Shown piece by piece: positions 34,578-42,224 of a DNA stretch of 60,335 bases. A program made the position numbers and the translations under genes. Within the stretch, counting starts at the first letter, position 1. Each line of letters begins with the position of its first letter. The notes beneath the pieces are model-generated. The model worked only from the letters and a program-made list of their open reading frames with translations, was not told the DNA's origin and did not search any database. Origin of the DNA: a virus; IMG/VR virus record IMGVR_UViG_3300034418_003568, positions 1-60,335 of that record; one strand, 5' to 3'.

Positions 34578-35452
34578 TAACCCGATAACTCTGACATAAC
34601 CTCTTGTTTATATTGGGAACACCACGCATTGACTCGACACCAGTTCGCTTTGCAACGAGTCGATTCGCCCCTTCGGAACTCTAGTTCCATGCCATCAGTC
34701 AGTGCAGCTTTGGCATCCTCTTCGTTATCAAAAAGTTTTTGCGCCCGTCTCTGACCTTTCTTTTTGATTGCCCACTTGGATTCTTTGATCCATCGCTCTT
34801 CATCAGAACACCATGGTAGTTCCATACCAGTCAGTCGGTCGAACTCTGCTTTCTGGTGCAGTGCAACACGCTCATTGAGATATCGATCTTGCTCTTCCTC
34901 AGACCACATATTGATATCGATCTCGACAATCGGTGCTTTGGGATAGTCGATCTTGTCCTGCGCGTCACGCGAACGCCAGTCTCTCAAGATCGCGATCACC
35001 TTCAACCCTTTGACCTTGGAACCTTTGGACTTGCGAACGAGCGCGGCATAACAGTTTAGCTGCCGCTCCCACTCGACCTTGCCCATGATCACCGACCACA
35101 CCGAGGTAGTCTTGTAGTCCATGATCGTGATGCCGTCCTCTTCGATTCGCTGAACATCAATCGCACCGGACACCACCCAACCATCGATCTCTGTGAAGAG
35201 TCGCTCTTCGCTGATGTGATTGTCATCACCTGTCTCTTCAAACATTTTGTGTGCTGCACTACCGAGTACTGCCCACATTTTCTCCGAGACATCCTCTTCG
35301 AGTTCTTCCCAATGCTCCTGCTTTAGTATACGAACCCTTGGAGAATCAATGAGTTGCGTAATCGAACGATTACTATCTCCTTTGGAGTACTCATTACGGG
35401 TTAACGCTTTCACAACAGGGTTTGGTAACCCAAATTTATTCGTTAGTTTCAT
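34574..35452 (-). CDS. PD-(D/E)XK exonuclease, RecB/Cas4-like
   Basis: A 292-residue protein. Motifs in order: GSAAHKMFE (His68), GAIDVQ (Asp99), MDYKTTS (Asp112, Lys114) and QLNCYA (Gln131). This is the RecB-family nuclease order. A C-terminal cluster RCKANWCRVNAWC (Cys spaced 4 and 5) may hold an Fe-S cluster as in Cas4/AddB, though the spacing is atypical. Paired with the Sak3 annealing protein it would make a two-component recombination system. The start overlaps the previous stop (ATGA). Confidence 0.85.
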   Translation of the reverse strand: MKLTNKFGLPNPVVKALTRNEYSKGDSNRSITQLIDSPRVRILKQEHWEELEEDVSEKMWAVLGSAAHKMFEETGDDNHISEERLFTEIDGWVVSGAIDVQRIEEDGITIMDYKTTSVWSVIMGKVEWERQLNCYAALVRKSKGSKVKGLKVIAILRDWRSRDAQDKIDYPKAPIVEIDINMWSEEEQDRYLNERVALHQKAEFDRLTGMELPWCSDEERWIKESKWAIKKKGQRRAQKLFDNEEDAKAALTDGMELEFRRGESTRCKANWCRVNAWCSQYKQEVMSELSGY

Positions 35453-35691
35453 ACTCTCCAGATCCTCACGCCGCCTTTTGAGATTGAACTACTGAAGTTG
35501 TAGTCAGGGTGTTGTTTCTTGAACCGACTCAACCTCACTCGAATGTTATGTAATACTTGATCTGCCTCCTCGTCAGTCTTGCAGTCAATGAGTATGGAAT
35601 CACCGACCTGTAAATCTTTGAGTGGTAGTGGCCCGATCTTCACTCGCTTGGCGATACGGGGCGGGAGTGGGACTCCCTTATCAATCTTCAT
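35449..35691 (-). CDS. Small conserved phage protein, first gene of the minus operon
   Basis: An 80-residue basic protein of a type common in phages, with MKIDKGVPLPPRIA, PLKDLQVGDSILIDC and a C-terminal GGVRIWRV. A regulatory or nucleic-acid-binding role has been guessed for such proteins, but none is established here. It has a perfect AAGGAGG 6 bases before the ATG. It diverges from rusA across only 44 bases, so promoters for both must overlap there or lie within the genes. Confidence 0.7.
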   Translation of the reverse strand: MKIDKGVPLPPRIAKRVKIGPLPLKDLQVGDSILIDCKTDEEADQVLHNIRVRLSRFKKQHPDYNFSSSISKGGVRIWRV

Positions 35692-35735
35692 TGGAACCTC
35701 CTTAGCTAGAAAGATAACACATTAACATTGATAAC

Positions 35736-36116
35736 ATGAAAAGGGAAGTATCTTTTACGGTGTTAGGTGAGCCAGCATCTAAGGCTAACAGCAGGAAACT
35801 TGTGCGCTTTGGTAACAGACCGGGGTTTATCAAGTCACAGAAAGCGCGTGACTATGTGAACACGTTCAAGTTGCAATGCCCTAAGTTAGATCCTTTGATG
35901 GACGGTGATCTGTCTGTGTCCATCACGATCTATTACGCATCACGCAGACCTGATCTGGATGAGTCAGTGATCTTAGATGCGATGCAAGATTTGATTTATC
36001 TCAATGACAGACAGGTCAAAGAGAAACATATCTACTGGGGATTAGATAAGGACAATCCACGATCAGAGATCACGGTCAAAAAGAAAGCCCCCGACAGAGA
36101 CCCATCGGGGGCTTGA
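35736..36116 (+). CDS. rusA: RusA-like Holliday junction resolvase
   Basis: A 126-residue RusA-family endonuclease. GEPASKANSRK near residues 11-21 and RRPDLDESVILDAMQDLIYL with Asp73, Asp75, Asp81 and Asp91 (NDRQV) give the metal-binding set. It resolves four-way junctions made by phage recombination and replication, before packaging. The last 30 bases encode a hairpin. Confidence 0.9.
   Translation: MKREVSFTVLGEPASKANSRKLVRFGNRPGFIKSQKARDYVNTFKLQCPKLDPLMDGDLSVSITIYYASRRPDLDESVILDAMQDLIYLNDRQVKEKHIYWGLDKDNPRSEITVKKKAPDRDPSGA
36086..36113. terminator. Hairpin at the end of rusA
   Basis: AGCCCCCGA and TCGGGGGCT form a perfect 9-bp stem with a 10-base loop. No T run follows on the plus strand; on the minus strand TTTCTTTTT follows. 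It may terminate leftward transcription or stabilise the rusA transcript. Confidence 0.6.
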
Positions 36117-36455
36117 CCCGCTTGGGGATTAGCAGGTAGTCTCAGAGGTGCAAGTCGAGACGGGTTGGATACTAGACGTATTCACAATACATAGCAACCC
36201 CCCGTCCTACTGCCGTCTCAAGCTGGGTGCAAGTTCCAGTTGGCTGAATGCCGTATCGCGATTCAGTCAGGGGTGAATGTTCTGAGGACGTAAAAAAATC
36301 AGACAGGCGTAAGCGATAGCTGGCTCCGTCCAGTATGGCGTTCCCGATCCCATTACAATGGGGTTTAGGGGGCGCTTTGCTCCTGCTTCACCATCCAGTA
36401 TGGGTTACTCAATAGATATTTATATAGATTTATTCACGGTGCATAGGGGAATTAC
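36117..36455 (+). ncRNA. Noncoding, highly structured region before the primase gene
   Basis: These 339 bases carry no convincing gene. GACGGGTTG (36159-36167) pairs with CAACCCCCCGTC (36195-36206), enclosing GTATT-CAC-AATAC. GAGACGG can also pair with a later CCGTCTC or with an earlier GTCTC, giving alternative stems. CTGAAT pairs with ATTCAG (36244-36266). TCCAGTATGG occurs at 36329-36338 and 36394-36403. An AT-rich stretch lies at 36410-36436. A leader RNA, attenuator or replication origin would fit. Strand and type are uncertain. Confidence 0.45.
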
Positions 36456-38150
36456 ATGAATCTACAACAAGCGGTGCTATCCCAAACTCGTAACAGTCGG
36501 ATACGCTGTCCGGTCTGTTCAGGTGACCGAAAGAAAAGTCATCTACGGACAATGGGAATTACGGTTGAAGATAATCGGGTGGTGTATCAGTGTTTCCACT
36601 GCAATACATCGGGTGCAATCAGAAAGGATCGTTTCATGTATCAAGTCAAAGAACTCAGCAATCAAAACATCAAACCCATTGATCCACCGACTAGTGTCAA
36701 GCCGGAGATTGTCGAGAAGTTTTTATTGTCACGGGGCATTGATCCTCAATCTGTACAGGACTACCCGATAGTCGGGGGAACCAAATGGTTTGGAGATATC
36801 CAGTCGGAAGTCGAAGCGATTGGATTCTTGTACGGAGATAGCCGCCATCCTCAAGCGATCAAGTGGCGCAGCATCGAAGGGAAATCTTTCACGCAACAGG
36901 GGTCAGCCCGATCCTTTTTTGGTTTGAACCAGCTACCCCAAGACAGCACCGAGCTAGTCATCTGCGAAGGGGAGATGGATGTACTTGCGCTTGCGAGCAT
37001 TGGGTTCCCTGTTCTGGGTTGTCCCAATGGCGCACCCCAAAAGATCAGTGATCGGAAGGTAGATCCCGAGGACGATGGCAAGTACTCGTTTGTGTGGGAC
37101 GCACGGGAACTGATTGAAAAAGCCGAGAAGATTATCTTCTGTGGAGATCAAGACACCGCAGGCGAGGCTCTCATCGAAGAGCTAGCGCGTCGAATCGGAC
37201 GGGCGAAATGTTGGAAGGTCACGTTACCTGAAAAGGATGCGAACGAAACCCTCCAGAAACATGGGGCTGATGCTTTACGAGAGGCTGTATTAGCCGCTCA
37301 ACCCCTGCCACTGGAAGGTGTGTACTCCCCGTCAGAATTCGAGGCTCAGATCCTCTCTCTGTACGATGACGGGGTAGTCAAGGGAGCCAGCACAGGTCTC
37401 TCGACCCTTGATCCCCTTTATACCGTACTGCCGGGGCAGCTATCAGTCTTTACAGGACTGCCGGGGTCAGGTAAATCCGAATTGATCGACCAGATATGCG
37501 TCAATATTGCCCTGCAAAAAGGATGGCGATTTGCGATAGCGTCTTTCGAGAATCCTCCTGCCATGCATATCGCCAAGCTCGCTGAGAAGGTGATTGGCAA
37601 ACCGTTTTTCGGTCAGGATCGAATGAACGAGGAAGAGCGGGACTATGCGTTGCAATTCCTGAACGATCATTTCGTTTTCTTGCAGTCCCATGATGGTGCG
37701 CCAAGCACGGTGCAGTCGATCATCGATAGAACCAAAGCGGCGGTCATGCGGATGGGGGTCAGAGGTTTGATCATCGACCCCTACAACTATTTGGATATGG
37801 GAACGGACAGCGAACACCAAGCGATCAGTAAGATGCTCACCGACATTGTGTTGTTCTGCAAAAGCCACGACCTCCATGCATGGTTTGTCGCGCATCCTGC
37901 TAAAGCGTTACCGGATAGTGGTGTACCGAAGGGTCAGCATATCTCTGGCAGCGCGGCGTGGTTTGCCAAAGCAGATATGGGTGTCACCGTCCATCGAAAC
38001 AAGAACCAGACCGAGGTTCATGTCTGGAAGTCACGATTCAAATGGGTGGGATCGGTTGGCATGGTGGACTTGAACTACCACATCCCTACGGGAACCTACT
38101 CAGACAAACAACACTGGAACAATTCCAGTGATTGGGATGTAGACCTGTGA
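36456..38150 (+). CDS. T7 gp4-like DNA primase-helicase
   Basis: A 564-residue bifunctional replication protein. Residues 18-49 form a zinc ribbon (CPVC ... CFHC). The TOPRIM part has ICEGEMDVLALASIG near 168 and GDQDTAGEAL near 230. The RecA-like helicase has Walker A GLPGSGKSE near 334, Walker B LIIDPYNYLD near 438 and FVAHPAK near 475. It would unwind the fork and prime lagging strands. Since no DNA polymerase gene is seen, it must work with the host replisome. AGGGGA precedes the ATG. Confidence 0.9.
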   Translation: MNLQQAVLSQTRNSRIRCPVCSGDRKKSHLRTMGITVEDNRVVYQCFHCNTSGAIRKDRFMYQVKELSNQNIKPIDPPTSVKPEIVEKFLLSRGIDPQSVQDYPIVGGTKWFGDIQSEVEAIGFLYGDSRHPQAIKWRSIEGKSFTQQGSARSFFGLNQLPQDSTELVICEGEMDVLALASIGFPVLGCPNGAPQKISDRKVDPEDDGKYSFVWDARELIEKAEKIIFCGDQDTAGEALIEELARRIGRAKCWKVTLPEKDANETLQKHGADALREAVLAAQPLPLEGVYSPSEFEAQILSLYDDGVVKGASTGLSTLDPLYTVLPGQLSVFTGLPGSGKSELIDQICVNIALQKGWRFAIASFENPPAMHIAKLAEKVIGKPFFGQDRMNEEERDYALQFLNDHFVFLQSHDGAPSTVQSIIDRTKAAVMRMGVRGLIIDPYNYLDMGTDSEHQAISKMLTDIVLFCKSHDLHAWFVAHPAKALPDSGVPKGQHISGSAAWFAKADMGVTVHRNKNQTEVHVWKSRFKWVGSVGMVDLNYHIPTGTYSDKQHWNNSSDWDVDL

Positions 38151-38626
38151 GCTACATCATCCTGAGTGAAGCCGAGCAAAGGCTTGCCAAGTTCCTCGCG
38201 CAAAGACGATACGAGAACGCACGAAACAAGGGACTGACGAACGCGAAGATGGGGGATCAGTCAAACGAACTGACCGATCTCGAAGGGATCGCATCCGAGA
38301 TTGCGTTCTGCAAACTTGCGAACATCTATCCGGATCTGGATCTGGATCACACGAACGCTGCTGATTGTTACTTGAGAGATGGCAGGGCAGTGGATGTAAA
38401 GTCCACGACCTACAAGACAGGACGATTGCTGTCGGTGCGGTGGAAGGATGTCACCAAGGTGGATGTATTTGTACTGATGGTCGGAGAGTTCCCCAAGTAT
38501 CGGTGCGCGGGGTTCATGCAAGCCAAGGATTTGATACAACCTCAGAGGCTCACCGATCTAGGTCATGGAACAGGGTATGCTGCAACCCAGAACGAATTGC
38601 AGCCCGTGGAATTCTTGTTCAAATAA
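38147..38626 (+). CDS. PD-(D/E)XK-like nuclease
   Basis: A 159-residue protein. EGIASEIAFCKLA, NAADCYLRDGRAVDVKST with the D-x-K core, and KVDVFVLMVGEFP match the restriction-endonuclease-like fold of small phage nucleases found beside primases. The GTG at 38147 overlaps the helicase stop as GTGA and is preferred over an earlier TTG. Function in replication or host DNA attack is not determined. Confidence 0.75.
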   Translation: MSYIILSEAEQRLAKFLAQRRYENARNKGLTNAKMGDQSNELTDLEGIASEIAFCKLANIYPDLDLDHTNAADCYLRDGRAVDVKSTTYKTGRLLSVRWKDVTKVDVFVLMVGEFPKYRCAGFMQAKDLIQPQRLTDLGHGTGYAATQNELQPVEFLFK

Positions 38627-38627
38627 A

Positions 38628-38667
38628 AACCCCCGACACCCCGAAGGATGCCGAGGGTGTCAGGGTT
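38628..38667 (-). terminator. Rho-independent terminator of the 45.0-38.7 kb minus operon
   Basis: On the minus strand AACCC-T-GACACCC pairs with GGGTGTC-GGGGGTT, followed by TTTATTT. It overlaps the stop codon of the last gene in the operon and lies 2 bases beyond the end of the facing plus-strand gene. The plus strand has no T run after the stem. Confidence 0.88.
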
Positions 38668-38851
38668 ATCGAACCCGAATGGAAGTCGGGCAAACCTCAT
38701 GCGAGCGAATGGTTTTAACGTACTCGCTCCCGAGGTAGTCGTAATAACAGATCTTATTCATGCCACTCAGCTTCTCGCCTTTGTAGAAGGCTGTCCCTGC
38801 AAAGGCACTTGCACTTGCGATCATGGCTAAAAGAACAATCCACTTTTTCAT
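38666..38851 (-). CDS. Small exported protein
   Basis: A 61-residue protein. MKKWIVLLAMIASASAFAG is a clear signal peptide with a likely AxA cleavage site after residue 18. The mature 43 residues contain two Cys (ICYYDYLG, EVCPTS) that could form a disulfide. AGGAGAG precedes the ATG. As the last gene of the early minus operon it may act in the periplasm, for example on superinfection; that is inference. Confidence 0.7.
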   Translation of the reverse strand: MKKWIVLLAMIASASAFAGTAFYKGEKLSGMNKICYYDYLGSEYVKTIRSHEVCPTSIRVR

Positions 38852-39093
38852 ACACTCTCTCCTGCTTCGCGATAAGCCCAAGCCAGACATTGACTTTGGG
38901 AACCTTTGAAATATCTAAACTCATCACTGTTAGTGAATGCAACCCATCGATCTTTCCAGATCCTGCCCTCCGAAGGGAACACCCAAACCTTTGGGTTCCC
39001 GTTGGGATCATGGAAGGTCAGTGCCTCTGGAACTTTTTGTCTGTGAGTTTTTCCATCATCACCTTTGATACATAAGCCGCTGTCGATGCCCAT
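38848..39093 (-). CDS. Hypothetical protein
   Basis: An 81-residue protein with several aromatic residues (KVWVFPSEGRIWKDRWVAF) and two Cys. No family is recognised. It overlaps the exported protein gene by ATGA and the upstream gene by 76 bases. Confidence 0.6.
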   Translation of the reverse strand: MGIDSGLCIKGDDGKTHRQKVPEALTFHDPNGNPKVWVFPSEGRIWKDRWVAFTNSDEFRYFKGSQSQCLAWAYREAGESV

Positions 39094-39344
39094 TCCTCTG
39101 CCTCCTCTGGATCGTCAGTTTCAAACGCTCTTACCGCTAGGGTTCGTGCGAATTCAGACAACAGTTTTAAAACTCTGTGATCCTTGAACCGCATCTTCTC
39201 CAGATTCTCAGGCACGATATCAAAGATCAATCCGTTATCAGAATCGAACACCTCGAACATGGTGTCGAAGTCGATGTTGTTTTGAATCAACTCAGATTCA
39301 GTGAGCATATCGCCTGAGTAAGGATCAACAAACATTCTTTCCAT
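39018..39344 (-). CDS. Hypothetical acidic protein
   Basis: A 108-residue protein, acidic at its N-terminal half and helical later (DPEEAEEWASTAAYVSKVM). No family is recognised. GGTGACG lies upstream of the ATG. It is a member of the minus operon. Confidence 0.6.
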   Translation of the reverse strand: MERMFVDPYSGDMLTESELIQNNIDFDTMFEVFDSDNGLIFDIVPENLEKMRFKDHRVLKLLSEFARTLAVRAFETDDPEEAEEWASTAAYVSKVMMEKLTDKKFQRH

Positions 39345-39353
39345 AGCGTCACC

Positions 39354-39551
39354 TCAAAATGGCATTTCGTTTTCGTACTCTTCGTAGCAATCACCCATCC
39401 CTCGTGTCCATGGGTCAGTGGCTAATGCGTTTTCAATTCCTTTGATCCGCTCTTCGATCTTAGCTTGACCCATCAGGATTCGCTGTAACAAGAACGTGAT
39501 TTGATCTTGCTTTGTGTGTAGCGTGGATAGAATCAGTTCATCTTGGATCAT
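39354..39551 (-). CDS. Hypothetical small protein
   Basis: A 65-residue protein, mostly helical (QDQITFLLQRILMGQAKIEER) with an acidic C-terminus. It overlaps the upstream gene by 4 bases. Function is unknown. Confidence 0.6.
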   Translation of the reverse strand: MIQDELILSTLHTKQDQITFLLQRILMGQAKIEERIKGIENALATDPWTRGMGDCYEEYENEMPF

Positions 39552-39733
39552 TGGTTAATCTCCTGTCTGTGATGTTGTAGCTCGACCCACTTGCGTGTCA
39601 GTGCGTTAGCAATCTCTGTGGATTCTTTTTGATACTGGGTTTGCAGTGCCTCGAACTTAGCAGCAGCGCGGTGTAGCTGTGCTTTGAGTTCCCGATACTC
39701 TGCATCCAACATCTTTTCGTAAGGGTCAGTCAT
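39548..39733 (-). CDS. Small coiled-coil protein
   Basis: A 61-residue protein that is one continuous charged helix (YRELKAQLHRAAAKFEALQT). It overlaps neighbours on both sides. Function is unknown. Confidence 0.6.
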   Translation of the reverse strand: MTDPYEKMLDAEYRELKAQLHRAAAKFEALQTQYQKESTEIANALTRKWVELQHHRQEINQ

Positions 39734-39854
39734 GGCTCACCTCTATGTGGCACTGGGGTTCGTTGTCGCAGGGTTCGATGAACGCCGCCAGTAGATAGAT
39801 AGCTGCGATCAGTCCGAGCCGAACGGCTAGCCCGATTTTGTCAGTGCGGGTCAT
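39726..39854 (-). CDS. Tiny single-pass membrane protein
   Basis: A 42-residue protein with one transmembrane segment (KIGLAVRLGLIAAIYLLAAF) and a short tail with two Cys. The ATG overlaps the previous stop (ATGA) and its end overlaps the next start, as expected for a coupled gene. Function is unknown. Confidence 0.6.
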   Translation of the reverse strand: MTRTDKIGLAVRLGLIAAIYLLAAFIEPCDNEPQCHIEVSHD

Positions 39855-40048
39855 GGCATAGCCGCCATGACTCGACTGACGATAGCCTCGACCTCACCCG
39901 CTTCGCGGCTCATGCCAATGGCATCTAAGTGCGATGCCAGTTCAAGACCCATCGCGATGGCGATGTCCGCAGACTCAGCCTTACGCTTTGCGCGTAAGCC
40001 CTCAAGCAGTCCGTCCCTCTCGCTAGCTGTTAGTGTTTCAGGAATCAT
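39851..40048 (-). CDS. Hypothetical helical protein
   Basis: A 65-residue protein, all helical (ASERDGLLEGLRAKRKAESA). GAGGTGCAGC stands before the ATG, a case of the AGGTGCA start box common in this operon. Function is unknown. Confidence 0.6.
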   Translation of the reverse strand: MIPETLTASERDGLLEGLRAKRKAESADIAIAMGLELASHLDAIGMSREAGEVEAIVSRVMAAMP

Positions 40049-40254
40049 GCTGCACCTCGCTCGTAATTAAGTTCGACTTCACGTTCATTGTCTGCGTCTT
40101 GTTTCGCAACGAAGAACGCTTGAAAAAGATCGACGTAAAATTGTTGCGACACTGGACGATTAGCATCAATTGCTTTGAGTTCCATGCTAGTGGCATGGCT
40201 CATGATGTAATCGATCTGCTGCTTGGTTAAGAGAACGGGGATCTTGCCACTCAT
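40045..40254 (-). CDS. Hypothetical protein
   Basis: A 69-residue protein beginning MSGKIPVLLTKQQIDYIMSH, helical. It has GGGGTGCAGC before the ATG and overlaps both neighbours by 4 bases. Function is unknown. Confidence 0.6.
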   Translation of the reverse strand: MSGKIPVLLTKQQIDYIMSHATSMELKAIDANRPVSQQFYVDLFQAFFVAKQDADNEREVELNYERGAA

Positions 40255-40514
40255 GCTGCACCCCGTTGATCGATCTGCAATTGCTCATCGATATATTCTT
40301 TCGCGGCATCCAAAGCCTCATGCCCTTCAAAGTTGATGAACTTGAAAGGTGCCGTGATTATTTCTGCCTTAGTCAAAAACAGCAGCGTTTTACGTTGCTG
40401 CATTCTGCCCACCAAAGTCAGCGAATCATAAGTTAGTTCGATTGAATGACCGCGATGCGTGACGGTGTCTGAGTCCTCTTTGAGGATGTATCCAGTAACG
40501 CCTGAGACATTCAT
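40251..40514 (-). CDS. Hypothetical protein
   Basis: An 87-residue protein with a beta-like N-terminal half (GHSIELTYDSLTLVGRMQQ) and a helical C-terminus. The ATG at 40514 is chosen because GGAGGTGCAGTC precedes it; a longer reading frame upstream has no such site. Confidence 0.6.
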   Translation of the reverse strand: MNVSGVTGYILKEDSDTVTHRGHSIELTYDSLTLVGRMQQRKTLLFLTKAEIITAPFKFINFEGHEALDAAKEYIDEQLQIDQRGAA

Positions 40515-40681
40515 GACTGCACCTCCAATTGATATTCGTAAGCCCAATGACCGTTGTCTAAATCGTAGACGGGCTGATCGTTCTGCTCTCCACGGTCTAC
40601 GATCTGCGCGGGGATGGGGGCGCGAGACCCCCAACCTCCACGCCAAATGACTTGCTGTCCGACCTCGTACTGGTAGTTCAT
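40511..40681 (-). CDS. Hypothetical small protein
   Basis: A 56-residue protein beginning MNYQYEVGQQVIWRGGWGSR, with a mostly beta pattern like a small SH3-type domain. AGAGGTGCAACA precedes the ATG. It overlaps both neighbours by 4 bases. Function is unknown. Confidence 0.6.
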   Translation of the reverse strand: MNYQYEVGQQVIWRGGWGSRAPIPAQIVDRGEQNDQPVYDLDNGHWAYEYQLEVQS

Positions 40682-40932
40682 TGTTGCACCTCTGTAGCTT
40701 TGTTGATGGCGGTAAGCGTAGCTTTGGCGCTAGCTTTGATGGATGCCGAGCAAAGATCTGGCGCGAACTTGTGAGCGTAATACTCAGCATCAGTTCGTAA
40801 CGAATTCAGATGGGGATCGTCGGCGCTGACATAGACATGACGGTCAGTTGACTTAACGTCATCCGGTGTCGGCAACCCCCGCTCAGAGTGGTCGATGTAA
40901 AACTTCCAAGGAAGTCGAATAAGCTTTGACAT
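40678..40932 (-). CDS. Hypothetical protein
   Basis: An 84-residue protein beginning MSKLIRLPWKFYIDHSERGL, with a C-terminal Ala/Lys-rich helix. AAAGGTGCAATC before the ATG fixes the start. Function is unknown. Confidence 0.6.
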   Translation of the reverse strand: MSKLIRLPWKFYIDHSERGLPTPDDVKSTDRHVYVSADDPHLNSLRTDAEYYAHKFAPDLCSASIKASAKATLTAINKATEVQQ

Positions 40933-40948
40933 GATTGCACCTTTGCTG

Positions 40949-41140
40949 TTAACGCCAACCTGCGCTACGTTCTGTGTGGTAGTAGTGGTTTCCGATTTCA
41001 CGCGCAGCGGATTTAGCATCCGCATACGATTGATAGACGCGATCAAGAACTAATCCGGTGACGTTGTTGTAGACGCGCCATTCATTTCCGCATCCCTCAA
41101 CGCTAGTGTATCGGGTGACTGGGTATTCTTTGGTCTGCAT
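40949..41140 (-). CDS. Hypothetical protein
   Basis: A 63-residue protein with aromatic and Arg residues (WRVYNNVTGLVLDRVYQSYA). GAGGTGCAACGTC before the ATG fixes the start. An internal promoter lies directly upstream (41168-41197). Function is unknown. Confidence 0.62.
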   Translation of the reverse strand: MQTKEYPVTRYTSVEGCGNEWRVYNNVTGLVLDRVYQSYADAKSAAREIGNHYYHTERSAGWR

Positions 41141-41167
41141 GACGTTGCACCTCATGTTTGTTTGCTA

Positions 41168-41197
41168 AGTATACATGATAACCTGTGTACCTGTCAA
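41168..41197 (-). promoter_or_regulatory. Internal sigma70 promoter, copy 1
   Basis: On the minus strand TTGACA, an 18-base spacer and TATACT. The whole element CGCTTGACA-x-GTACACA-x-GTTATCAT-x-TATACT is nearly identical to the one at 42225-42254. The -35 box contains the TGA stop codon of the upstream gene. Confidence 0.75.
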
Positions 41198-41382
41198 GCG
41201 CAGTCCCGCTCATGGTAGGGGCATACATCCAGAACTTCGATAACATCTGAGCCTAGTTCGCACAGCCTGTCTTCCACTTTGTCAGGGTCTGCGTTGCCCA
41301 ATTCCTCGGGCGTAAAACAGGTCACCGCATAGCCTTGTGCGCGAATCTTGTTTAGCACTTCAAAGATTTCATTCTCGCTCAT
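41194..41382 (-). CDS. Hypothetical acidic protein
   Basis: A 62-residue acidic protein (FTPEELGNADPDKVEDRLCE) with several Cys near the C-terminus. GAGGTGCAATC precedes the ATG, and the stop lies within the next promoter. A short CPYHERDCA end may bind metal, but this is not established. Confidence 0.6.
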   Translation of the reverse strand: MSENEIFEVLNKIRAQGYAVTCFTPEELGNADPDKVEDRLCELGSDVIEVLDVCPYHERDCA

Positions 41383-41391
41383 GATTGCACC

Positions 41392-41571
41392 TCAAAATTT
41401 AATGGATTGGACTTGCACTTCAATGTCGATCCCCATGCGTTTGATATCGCGTAGGTTCACCGCATCGAATGTTTTTTGTTTCATTAGTTGAGCGAACTGC
41501 TCCGCGAGTTCGTTGACAGGGTAAAACTTGATCGACCCATACACGTTCCGCTGTTCGACTTGCACAGTCAT
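41392..41571 (-). CDS. Hypothetical small protein
   Basis: A 59-residue protein beginning MTVQVEQRNVYGSIKFYPVN, with an alpha/beta pattern. GGAGGGTTAACC precedes the ATG. The stop TGA overlaps the next AGGTGCA box (TGAGGTGCAATCATG). Function is unknown. Confidence 0.6.
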   Translation of the reverse strand: MTVQVEQRNVYGSIKFYPVNELAEQFAQLMKQKTFDAVNLRDIKRMGIDIEVQVQSIKF

Positions 41572-41573
41572 GG

Positions 41574-41780
41574 TTAACCCTCCAAGGTGACGGTGTTGGC
41601 GAGTCGGTCAGATATCAGACCGTCGCGGTTTAGGTTGTCTACAAATACCGAGAACAAAAACCACACCAAGCTACGGTCACGGCTGTGACGTAGATGCGAG
41701 TAAGCTGCCCAGAATTCTTTGCGGACAGCACGGGCTGATGTAATTCGATTGATCATGATTGCTTGTGTATGGTTGTTCAT
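41574..41780 (-). CDS. Hypothetical basic protein
   Basis: A 68-residue basic protein beginning MNNHTQAIMINRITSARAVR, helical, with FWAAYSHLRHSRDRSLVWFL. AAGGTGAACCA precedes the ATG. It overlaps the upstream gene by ATGA. Function is unknown. Confidence 0.58.
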   Translation of the reverse strand: MNNHTQAIMINRITSARAVRKEFWAAYSHLRHSRDRSLVWFLFSVFVDNLNRDGLISDRLANTVTLEG

Positions 41781-41956
41781 TGGTTCACCTTGTGTTTGAG
41801 TATTTCGCGGTATCGCTCCGCAGTCGTTGAATTGGGATAGGCGGCAATGTACTGACGCATACGCCACTCATAAACTTCTTGCTCTTTTTTAAACTCATCA
41901 AATCGCGGATCTTGCAGACGTTCTAACCCTGCTATTTGGCTTCTATCAATAATCAT
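41777..41956 (-). CDS. Hypothetical small protein
   Basis: A 59-residue charged helical protein (DPRFDEFKKEQEVYEWRMRQ). GGAGGTGCAATC precedes the ATG. It overlaps both neighbours by 4 bases. Function is unknown. Confidence 0.6.
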   Translation of the reverse strand: MIIDRSQIAGLERLQDPRFDEFKKEQEVYEWRMRQYIAAYPNSTTAERYREILKHKVNQ

Positions 41957-42201
41957 GATTGCACCTCCAAGTTTTTTGTTGAGCTAGCTTTGATGGCTGC
42001 CTCTTCCGCATAGTACGCACGCCAGAGCGCACTGCGTGCGGTTAATAAATGTGGCGGGTAAGCATCTAGCGTGATGCCACATTCGCGTAGATGACCGAGC
42101 GCGTTGATAGCGTTTTCTATGCAGTCAAGCCGCAATTTGCGGATGTATTGAGCGTGGGATTGCACCTCACATTCAGTCTTAAACAACTCAGGCATACCCA
42201 T
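41953..42201 (-). CDS. Hypothetical helical protein
   Basis: An 82-residue helical protein with YIRKLRLDCIENAINALGHL. GGAGGTGCAATC precedes the ATG at 42201, downstream of an internal promoter. The 24 bases before this gene closely match those before the gene at 41956, a sign of local duplication. Function is unknown. Confidence 0.62.
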   Translation of the reverse strand: MGMPELFKTECEVQSHAQYIRKLRLDCIENAINALGHLRECGITLDAYPPHLLTARSALWRAYYAEEAAIKASSTKNLEVQS

Positions 42202-42224
42202 GATTGCACCTCCAAGTTTTTTGC

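Noticed and set aside
36280-36300. Hammerhead-like CTGAGGA in the region before the primase gene
   Set aside because: No GAAA element and no stems in the required order are present on either side.
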